From the NCBI RefSeq assembly GCF_010723735.1, contig NZ_BLLB01000002.1:4402001-4466000 (forward strand): a stretch of DNA of 64,000 nt. The letters run 5' to 3'. The stretch is from Mycolicibacterium hippocampi. GTDB lineage: Bacteria > Actinomycetota > Actinomycetes > Mycobacteriales > Mycobacteriaceae. Under the pieces are notes generated by a model that was not told the DNA's origin, made no database searches, and saw only the letters and a list, made by a program, of their open reading frames with translations. Each line of letters opens with the position of its first letter. The first letter of the stretch is position 1. Shown piece after piece: positions 35,801 to 43,000 of the stretch. The translations under genes were made by a program, and so were the position numbers.

Positions 35801-36304
35801 GCGCTGAGTGCCGTCGGGCAGGATGTCCACCCGCAGCATCGGATGCCGCGCCGCGAGCTTGGCCGCCGCAGTGCGCAACCGTTCGGGGTCCACTGCGGCG
35901 CCGTCGAACTCGACGTACAGGTGGGCGGCGACGCCGCCGAGTTGCTGATCGTCGTTGCGTCCCACCCACAGGGCGTGCTGGATGGGCGCGAGCGGGAACG
36001 GTGTGTTGTCCTCGGCCGCATCGGTGGCCGGGTCGGCCGCGGACGTCATGGTGTCGGCTGCCGGTGCCGGGCTGTTCGCGGCGATGAGATCCGCCCACGC
36101 CTGCACGGTGGGGTTTTCGGCCAACGCCGCGAAACCCACGTTGACGCCCTGCCGGCGCCAGCGACCCGACAGTGACATCATCCGGATCGAGTCCAGACCC
36201 GAGGCGATCAGATCGGCCTGCGGATCCAACTCATCGGGGCTGACCCCGAGAAGCTCGGCAACCTCGTCGTGGACCGACTCCGGTCGCGCCGCTGTTACAC
36301 CCAC
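32804..36304 (-). CDS. mbtB: Mycobactin nonribosomal peptide synthetase MbtB (ArCP-Cy-A-PCP)
   Basis: 1166 residues from GTG 36304, which follows AGGAGG with 4 bases between. Domains: aryl carrier protein with Ser39 (ASGLDSIRMM), cyclisation domain (FPLAPIQHALWVG at about 101; DMQAADAVS at about 228, the DxxxxDxxS motif), adenylation for Ser/Thr (FTSGSTGEPKG at about 693) and carrier (VGGDSVLATQ at about 1090). MbtA loads the aryl acid onto the carrier; the Cy domain forms the hydroxyphenyl-oxazoline. No thioesterase domain is attached (see mbtT). The upstream frame to 36535 crosses the promoter region and mbtA and is not used. Confidence 0.95.
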   Translation of the reverse strand: MGVTAARPESVHDEVAELLGVSPDELDPQADLIASGLDSIRMMSLSGRWRRQGVNVGFAALAENPTVQAWADLIAANSPAPAADTMTSAADPATDAAEDNTPFPLAPIQHALWVGRNDDQQLGGVAAHLYVEFDGAAVDPERLRTAAAKLAARHPMLRVDILPDGTQRIGERGLPVEVHDLRDLDVAEAQRRLEEIRDEKSHQLLRGEVLELSLSLLADGRTRLHVDLDMQAADAVSYRNFMSDLAVFYRGGDLPELGYSYREYRTALTSTTSESDEDRQWWAQRVPHLPEGPALPLVPRAEQADPRRGTRRWHVFDVATRDALFAAAHRRGITPAMAVAASYAGTLARWSTSRRFLLNLPMFGREQFHPDVDKLVGDFTSSLMLDLDLSDADTPLKRARVAQETLHTTARHSSYSGLSVLRDLTRHHGTPTLAPFVYTSALGLGDLFAGEVTAQFGRPVWTISQGPQVLLDAQATPVAEGLMINWDVREDAFRPGVADAMFAHHLAELERLATDESAWDAVDLPAVTAAQQAVRDRVNSKTAPPSGDALHDGFFRHAAAHPDAPAVYSSDGDLTYGELREQVLAVAAALTVAGVRRGDPVAVMGPKNFEQVVALLGITAAGAVYVPVGVDHPAERSDRMLKDSAARMVLACGDAPIPGRCGLTVAEAVRVGRRETGFTPAAVDPEELAYILFTSGSTGEPKGVEMPHAAAMNTVDFINAHFAIGPRDRCLALSTLECDLSVLDVFATLRAGASIVVVDEADRRDPDAWARLIEQHRVTVLHFMPGWLEMLLEVDGDLSSVRVVPTGGDWVRPQMVRALRNRAPGVRFAGLGGATETATHNTICEVAELPEQWTSVPLGVPLPNNVCRVVGPDGRDCPDWVPGELWVGGRGIARGYCARPDLTTERFVTHHGRRWYRTGDLVRYHPDGVIEFVGRADHRIKISGYRVELGEVEAALRRVPGVDAAVAAVVTVDGGRDVLAALVTADDGKAAVDPNAVVSEMAEFVPPHMIPQLVIPAEKIPFTAGGKIDRVAVARRLDAADVRAGVGYRAPSTPLESALAGIIGEVLGRDNAGPGVGADDDFFAVGGDSVLATQVVARIRKWLDTPTVMVADIFATRTVAALAARLTARETDDNRLAEVAQLYLEVTAMDIGEVVSALETSSAPAR

Positions 36305-36330
36305 CAATCCTCCTCGACTGCCTCCAGAAT

Positions 36331-36349
36331 TAAGCCCAGGCTGCCCTAA
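36331..36349. promoter_or_regulatory. IdeR-like iron box 1 in the mbtB/mbtA promoter region
   Basis: TAAGCCCAGGCTGCCCTAA matches the IdeR consensus TTAGGTTAGGCTAACCTAA at 13 of 19 positions by my count. It lies 27 bases from the mbtB start, and is the nearer box for the minus-strand operon. Confidence 0.65.
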
Positions 36350-36350
36350 C

Positions 36351-36369
36351 TTCGTGGAGGCTACCCTAT
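36351..36369. promoter_or_regulatory. IdeR-like iron box 2 in the mbtB/mbtA promoter region
   Basis: TTCGTGGAGGCTACCCTAT matches the IdeR consensus at 13 of 19 positions and begins one base after box 1, so the two centres are 20 bases apart. It lies 46 bases ahead of mbtA. Paired IdeR sites in this divergent region are also known in M. tuberculosis. Confidence 0.65.
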
Positions 36370-36414
36370 ATTCGGGTGACCGAAAACTCCTACCCAGAGC
36401 GGCGATTTTGACTG

Positions 36415-38115
36415 ATGAGCACGGGATTCCTGCCTGAACAGGGCGATCACCAGCGCCTCGGACCCGGTGACGGGCCGGGGCACACCGACTTGGCCGATGG
36501 GTTCGTCCCGTTCCCACCCGATCGAGCGGAGTCATACCGCCGCGCGGGCTACTGGACGGGCCGTCCGCTGGACTGTCTCCTCACCGACGCGGCGGCGACC
36601 TGGCCGCAGAAGGCGGCGATCGTCGACGCCACGTCGAGCTACACATTCGCCGAGCTCGACTCCGCGGCCGACCGGGTCGCGGCCGCCCTGGCCGACCGGG
36701 GCATCGCCGAGGGCGACCGAGTGCTGTTGCAGCTACCCAACTCCTGCCGGTTCGCTCTCGCGCTGTTCGGGCTGCTGCGCGCCGGCGCGGTGCCGGTGAT
36801 GTGCCTGCCCGGACACCGGACGGCCGAATTGGGCCATTTCGCCGAGGTCAGCGGTGCGGTGGGGCTCATCGTCGCCGACCGAGCGGCCGGCTTCGACTAC
36901 CGCGAGATGGCCTCCGCGCTGACCGCCGAGCACCCCGCGCTCCGCCACGTCTTCGTGGACGGCGACGTCGACGGTGGCCCGTTTTTGTCATTTTCGGACC
37001 TCGTCGAGTTCGACGGCCCACCGGTTCGACGCCGACCGGTGGATCCGGCCCTTCCCGCGCTGCTGCTGGTGTCGGGCGGCACCACCGGGCTTCCCAAGCT
37101 CATCGCGCGCACCCATGACGACTACGTCTACAACGCGCGGGCGTGCGCCCAGGCCTGCGACATGACCGGTGACGATGCCTACCTCGTGGCGTTGCCCGCC
37201 GGGCACAACTTCCCGTTGGCATGCCCCGGCCTGCTCGGCTCGATGACGGTCGGGGCCACCACGGTGTTCACCGCCGACCCCAGCCCCGAATCGGCGTTCG
37301 CGTTGATCGACCGACACTGGATCACCGTGACCGGCCTGGTGAACGCGCTGGCCAAGGTGTGGGCGCAGGCGTGCGCGTGGGAACCGGTGCTGCCCACGTC
37401 GCTGCGGTTCGTCCAGGTGGGTGGCTCCCGGATGAGCCCCGAGGAGGCCCGTTTCATCCTGGACAACCTGACGCCCGGCATGTCACAGATCTTCGGCATG
37501 GCCGAAGGGATGCTGAACTTCACCCGGCCGGGTGACCCGGTCGACGTGGTCGTGCACACCCAGGGCCGGCCGATGTCGCCGCACGACGAGATGCGGGTCG
37601 TCGACGAGAACGGCGACGAGGTGCCCGCCGGGCAGGAGGGCGAACTGCTGGTGCGCGGGCCCTACACCCTCAACGGCTACTACCGGGCTGCCGACAGCAA
37701 CGCCCGCTCGTTCTCCCCCGACGGCTTCTACCGCACTGGCGACCGGGTGCGCCTCTTCGCCGACGGTCCGCGGGCCGGCTACGTCGAGGTGACCGGCCGG
37801 ATCAAGGACGTGATCCACCGCGGCGGCGAGACCGTGTCCGCAACGGACCTCGAAGACTATCTGCACACCCACCCGGCGATCTACTCGGCGGCCGTGGTCG
37901 CCCTACCTGATGACTACCTGGGTGAGAAGATTTGCGCCGCAGTGATCTTCAGCGGCAAACCGGTCACGCTGGCGGAGCTGAATGCGTTCCTCGACGACCG
38001 CGGTGCCTCGACCCACGCACGGCCGGATGTGCTCGTGCCGTTGAGATCGCTGCCCACCACCGCCGTCGGCAAGGTCGACAAGAAAAAGGTCGTCGCCCAG
38101 ATCACGATGACGTAA
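36415..38115 (+). CDS. mbtA: Salicyl-AMP ligase MbtA (aryl acid activating enzyme)
   Basis: 566 residues, the family's usual length. It adenylates the aryl acid and transfers it to the aryl carrier domain of MbtB, the first step of mycobactin assembly. The phosphate-binding loop is LLLVSGGTTGLPKL (about 220), with FYRTGDRVR and the conserved lysine in TAVGKVDKK near the end. It is divergent from mbtB across the paired iron boxes. Because a 6-methylsalicylate-type synthase lies close by and mbtI is absent from the window, the natural substrate may be 6-methylsalicylate; the sequence alone does not decide this. Confidence 0.96.
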   Translation: MSTGFLPEQGDHQRLGPGDGPGHTDLADGFVPFPPDRAESYRRAGYWTGRPLDCLLTDAAATWPQKAAIVDATSSYTFAELDSAADRVAAALADRGIAEGDRVLLQLPNSCRFALALFGLLRAGAVPVMCLPGHRTAELGHFAEVSGAVGLIVADRAAGFDYREMASALTAEHPALRHVFVDGDVDGGPFLSFSDLVEFDGPPVRRRPVDPALPALLLVSGGTTGLPKLIARTHDDYVYNARACAQACDMTGDDAYLVALPAGHNFPLACPGLLGSMTVGATTVFTADPSPESAFALIDRHWITVTGLVNALAKVWAQACAWEPVLPTSLRFVQVGGSRMSPEEARFILDNLTPGMSQIFGMAEGMLNFTRPGDPVDVVVHTQGRPMSPHDEMRVVDENGDEVPAGQEGELLVRGPYTLNGYYRAADSNARSFSPDGFYRTGDRVRLFADGPRAGYVEVTGRIKDVIHRGGETVSATDLEDYLHTHPAIYSAAVVALPDDYLGEKICAAVIFSGKPVTLAELNAFLDDRGASTHARPDVLVPLRSLPTTAVGKVDKKKVVAQITMT

Positions 38116-38152
38116 TCCGCTGGCCGAAGGGCGAAGGTCCCTAGTACCCGCA

Positions 38153-38180
38153 CTACCCGCAGCGCACGCTGGGCAGGTAG
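38153..38180 (+). terminator. Possible hairpin after mbtA
   Basis: Outer arms CTACC (38153-38157) and GGTAG (38176-38180) flank an inner stem CAGC/GCTG with a four-base loop. No run of T follows, which is common in mycobacteria. It may end mbtA transcription or be incidental. Confidence 0.3.
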
Positions 38181-38199
38181 CGGCGGAAGGGAGCCACCA

Positions 38200-38394
38200 A
38201 TGACCGAAGCGACCACGGTGTACTGCAAGGTGTGCGGCCACGCGAAGGAACATCACGACCTGAACGTGCATCTGGAAGCCGGAACCGACCACGCCAAGGC
38301 CCGCGGCGAAGCCGGCCGGGGCCACGGTGCGTGTCGTGACATGTCCTATGGCGACCACCCCTGCGTCTGCCTGGAGTACCAGAGCTGGACCTGA
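38200..38394 (+). CDS. Small Cys/His-rich protein, probable metal binder
   Basis: 64 residues starting MTEATTVYCKVCGHAKEHHD, with a purine-rich site (AAGGGAG) before the ATG. CxxC, several His and a second Cys cluster (GACRDM and CVCLEYQ) suggest a small zinc-binding fold. It is 84 bases downstream of mbtA on the same strand. I do not recognise the family. A role in the iron-regulated locus is possible but not shown; it could equally be an unrelated small protein. Confidence 0.6.
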   Translation: MTEATTVYCKVCGHAKEHHDLNVHLEAGTDHAKARGEAGRGHGACRDMSYGDHPCVCLEYQSWT

Positions 38395-38521
38395 CGGTCG
38401 AGGTCCCCGGGTCGTTCACCGGGACAGCGGGCACGTTTGACCAGCCCGCCGCCCGGCAATCTGCGCGTGCGGAAACGCCGACTGCCGGCCGCAGCCGGAA
38501 ACCTACTCGCGAGGTGTTGTG

Positions 38522-40024
38522 ATGCCATCAGACGAGGCTTCCTCAGGCGGCACGCTGGACGCGTTGGCCCGTGACGTCGACCAACTCCGTCGTGAACTCG
38601 ACGGCGCGCAGCAGCAGTGGTCACCGTGGATCGGTCGAGTTGCGCCGCAGCGCCGCTCGAGCGCGGTGAACATGGCCCATTACTGGGCGATCCGTCAGCA
38701 CGATCTACGTGACCTGCAGACGCGTCTGGCAGAAGTGGGACTGTCGTCGCTGGGCCGCTCCGAGCCTCACGTACAGCGCACCCTCGACCTCGTCGCCGGG
38801 GCGTTGTGCGCCCTGCGAGGCCGCCGGCAACCGGCATTCGCCGACAACGCGATCGGAGTGAGGGAGGGCTACGACATCCTGCAGCAGCGCACAGAAGAAC
38901 TGCTGGGACCGCGCCCGGGCAGGCGGTCAGTGCGGATCATGGTCACCTTGCCGACCGAAGCGGCCAAGGACGAACGACTGGTCAGCGAGATGGTGGCGCA
39001 CGGTATGGACGTCGCGCGGATCAATTGCGCACATGATGGACCCGACGATTGGCGTGCCATGGCGGCCAACGTACGTTCCGCAGCCAGAGAACACGGCCGA
39101 GCCTGCCGGGTTGCAATGGATCTCGCGGGTCCCAAGCTGCGCACCGGTGCACTGCAGCCCGAGGACGCACACCTGATGCTGGGTGCCGGCGACCTCCTGA
39201 GGCTGACTCGCGATGCCGAACCGGCAACCGCCGACAGTCACCGGATCGGATGCAGCCTGCCGCAGGTGTTCGATCATGCCGAGCCAGGTCATCGCATCTA
39301 TTTTGATGACGGCAAGTTGGGCGGAGTGGTGGTGTCGGTCGACTCCGAGGGCCTGGACGTGCGTATCGACCATCCGGCGCGCGACAAGGCAAAACTCAAA
39401 CCGGGCAAAGGTGTCAACGTTCCGGACACCGACCTGCACATATCGGCGATCACCGACAAAGATCTCGATGACCTGTCCACCGTCGTCGACATCGCCGACG
39501 TCGTCGAAGTGTCCTTCGTCCGCGACCCCGAAGACGTGCAGCGACTGCTCGACGAGCTCGATCGACGCAATGCCTCCGAACTGGGCGTCGTGGCCAAGAT
39601 CGAAACCAAACCGGCGTTCGAGAAACTGCCGCAGATCCTGATGACACTGATGCAGCGCTCACGCGCCGGGGTGATGATCGCTCGAGGCGACCTCGCAGTC
39701 GAGGTCGGCTACGAGCGGATGGCCGAGCTGCAGGAGGAGATGCTGTGGCTTTGTGAATCAGCGCATCTGCCGGTGCTGTGGGCGACCCAGGTGCTGGAGA
39801 CGCTCGCCAAGAAGGGGCAACCGACCCGCGCCGAGGTGTCAGACGCCGCGATGGGGGTGCGTGCAGAATGCGTGATGCTCAACAAGGGTCCCTACATCAC
39901 CGACGCGGTCAGCACGCTGGACAGCATTCTGTGCCGGATGGAAAAACATCGCTACAAGAAGAACCCACTGCTGCGCACGCTCACCTCGTGGCGACCGGAC
40001 GCGGCCGAGTTCATCGGCACCTGA
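38522..40024 (+). CDS. Pyruvate-kinase-like protein with an N-terminal helical extension
   Basis: About 500 residues. The first 135 or so (DALARDVDQLRRELDGAQQQW onward) are helical and unrelated to pyruvate kinase. The rest matches the pyruvate kinase barrel and B domain: ARINCAHDGPDDW, MDLAGPKLRTG, VVAKIETKPAFEKLPQI, ARGDLAVEVG and WATQVLETLAKKGQPTRAE. Key Lys, Glu and Asp of the metal/substrate site are kept, but NFSHG is NCAHDG (Ser lost), DTKGP is DLAGP, and the C-terminal allosteric domain is missing. It may be an atypical kinase or have another role. ATG 38522 is preferred because GAGG lies 7 bases ahead; GTG 38519 is the alternative. It converges on the polyketide synthase 12 bases away. 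Confidence 0.85.
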   Translation: MPSDEASSGGTLDALARDVDQLRRELDGAQQQWSPWIGRVAPQRRSSAVNMAHYWAIRQHDLRDLQTRLAEVGLSSLGRSEPHVQRTLDLVAGALCALRGRRQPAFADNAIGVREGYDILQQRTEELLGPRPGRRSVRIMVTLPTEAAKDERLVSEMVAHGMDVARINCAHDGPDDWRAMAANVRSAAREHGRACRVAMDLAGPKLRTGALQPEDAHLMLGAGDLLRLTRDAEPATADSHRIGCSLPQVFDHAEPGHRIYFDDGKLGGVVVSVDSEGLDVRIDHPARDKAKLKPGKGVNVPDTDLHISAITDKDLDDLSTVVDIADVVEVSFVRDPEDVQRLLDELDRRNASELGVVAKIETKPAFEKLPQILMTLMQRSRAGVMIARGDLAVEVGYERMAELQEEMLWLCESAHLPVLWATQVLETLAKKGQPTRAEVSDAAMGVRAECVMLNKGPYITDAVSTLDSILCRMEKHRYKKNPLLRTLTSWRPDAAEFIGT

Positions 40025-40036
40025 CCGCCAAAGCTG

Positions 40037-43000
40037 TCACGACACCTGCGAAACATCCTGCGGGGTCAGCAGTTCGACGATGCGTGCGGTCACCGCAGCC
40101 GCTGTGGGGTGCTCCCACAACAGGGTCGGCGGTAGCGCCAGACCGGTGCGCTTCTCGAGCGAGCGGCGCAACGCGACGGTCATGATGGAGTCGACTCCGG
40201 TCTCGACCAGCGGAACCCGTGCGTCTACGTCGCCCGCGGACAGGCCGAGTTCATGGGCCACCGCCTCGACGACCTGCTGGGCCACCCACTCGTCGACGTC
40301 GCCGTCACCCGGCCCCACCACCACCCCATCGGCGTCTGCGTCCAGCTGCCCCGTGGGCGCGACATCGGCCAGGATCGGCACCGTGGCCGCGCCTGGGAGC
40401 ACCGGCAGCACGACAACATTGGGGTCTCCGGTGCGCATCGCCGAATCCAGCGCCCGCATGGCGTCGTCGGCTCCGATCATGCCCATGCCCAGTGCTTCGA
40501 GTTGGGCCGCCACGAAACCCGATGTGGAACCCATCCCGAGGCCCCGCCACGCCGTCCACGCCACGGCGACCGTCCGGTCGCCACGACTGCGGCGGTGCCG
40601 CGCGGCCGCGTCGAGGAAGGCGTTGGCGCACGCATACGCGCCCTGACCCGGGAATCCCGCCAGATACCCGCAGGACGAGTACAGCACCATCCAGTCGAGC
40701 CGACCGGGCGGGAACAACTCGTGCAGGGCCAGGGTCCCTGCGACCTTGGGGCTCATCGCGGCCCGGACTTCTTCGGGTGTCGTATTGATCAGCAGGGCAC
40801 CGGCTTCCACGCCCGCAGCATGTACGACACCGCGAACCGAGGGCAGCTCCCGCAACACCGCACGCAGCCGCTCGACGGCGCCGTCGGCCGCGATGTCGAT
40901 CGCTGCGACGTGCACCGACACCCCGCGTTCTTCGAGCGCCGACACGGCGCGAACCAGTTCGGACCGACTCCCGGACCACTGGTCACGGTGCGGCATGCCC
41001 GAGCGGGACAGCAGCACGAGGCGGCGCGCGCCGAGGTCGGCGAGGCGATGTGCGATGCGCAGGCCCAGGGCACCGGTGCCACCGGTGATCAGATACGTCC
41101 CTCCCGGGCTGCACGTCATCGGGGTGTCCGCCCCCGGGTGTGCGTGGGCGAGCCGCGCCGTCAGGGCCACGCCGTCGCGCACCACCACGACACCGTGACC
41201 ATGCAGTGAGGCCAGCGCACCGAGGGGCAGAGCGCCGTCGGAGACGTCGAGCACCCCGCCCCACAGCTGCGGATGCTCCGCCGCGGCAACCCTGGCCAAG
41301 CCCCACAACGGGGCGTGCACCAGGTTGTCACCCTCGTGCACATGGCGGGTCAACACCCAGAGCCGGGCAGCAGAACCGTTGTGGTGCAGTTGCTTCAGCG
41401 TCCGCAGCACCATCTCCGCGGCTGCCTCGGGCGTGTGATCGGCGGGCGGCAGCACCAGCACCACCGTGCCTGCCGGCTGATCGCCGGGCAGCTCACCGGG
41501 CTCGGCGTACCGTCGGCTCGGGATCTGCGCGGCGGCCAGATCGTGTTTCAGCGAAGCGATTTCGTCGTCGACTCCGCCGACCAGGACGACCCCGGCCGGG
41601 CGGTCCTCGGGTCGGTACGGCGTCGAGTGCCACGCCAGCTGGTGCAGCATCCGCGACGGGTCGCCACCGCCCGAGTTCTCCAGCTCTTCGAACGTCATCG
41701 CGGTGATCACCGCCAGCACCGCGCCGGACTCGTCGGCGATCGACACGTCGGTGGTGGTTCCCTCCCGAAGGCGCACGTGCAGCCGCGCCACCGCCGGTGG
41801 CTCCCCGCCGATGTGCACCCGCGCGATCCGCGCAGGCATCCGCAGCCGCGGCGGTCCGTCGAACACCGTCGACGCCGCCGACGTGGCGGCGTCCAGCAGA
41901 CCCGCCCAGGTGGTCGGCTTCGAACCGTCCGCTTCTGCTGATACCCGCGCGCTGAGTTCCCGTTCGCCGCGCCATAATTCGAGCACCTGCCAGCCGAACC
42001 CCATCGCGGCCACCCCGACGCCGGCGAGGGTGTCCACCACATTGCTGGCCGGCAGTTGCTCTGCACACCCGGCAGCGCTGTCGAGCGCTTCGACGGCCAG
42101 TTCGTCGGGCGCCACGATGGCACTGCTGTGGGTGAGCCAGGTGTTGTCGGAATCATCCGCGCTCAGGCGTGACGACAGCCGCAACGAGCGGTCCTGCAGG
42201 ACCACCTGGATGTCGCGCTCCCGCGCGGGCGCAACCGGCGTGCGCAACCGCACGTCGGTCACATCGCCACCCGCCGCTGTCAGGAAAGTGTTGAGCAGCA
42301 CCGCCGCCGGGACGATCTCGGTGTCCTGGACCGGGTGATCCCCGGGATACGGCCGGTTCGCCATGTCCAGCCGCGTCTGCCAGACCTGCGCCGGCACCGC
42401 ACCCGCCACCTCCACCGCGCCGCCGAGCAGGGTGTGTGACGCGACATCGTGCAGGGCACGAACGCCGGGCGGCGGCGTCGGGGTGCGCCAGAACCGGCGG
42501 TGCTGCCATTGCGTGCCGGGAAGGTCCGCGGCCCACGCAGCCGCCGTGGTGAGTCCGTGGGCAACCGGCGCCCCGTGGCAGTACAACGCCCCGATCGCGG
42601 CGCCGACCGCCCGTCGCTCGGGCTGATCGCGGCGCAGCACCGGCACCACCGCGTGCTCGGTGACCTTGCCGTGCAGCAGCGTCTCGACGATTGAGTGCGA
42701 CACCACCGGATGAGCCGACACCTCCAGGAACAGCCGGTGCCCGTCCTCGGCCGCGGCCTGCACCGCTTCGGCGAAGCGCACCCGGCCCCGCAGGTTGGCC
42801 ACCCAGTAGCCCGGGCCCCGCGGCGCGGTCGACCGCGGGTCGGTGAGCGCGGTCGTGTACAGCGGCACCCGGGCGACGCCGGGCACCGGTAGGCCACCGA
42901 CGAGCCGGGCGAGCTCCGCGGTCAACAGATCCATTGCGGGGCTGTGGAATGCCACGTCGGTGTTGACCCGGCGCACCATCGTGCCCTCGTCGGTCCACGC

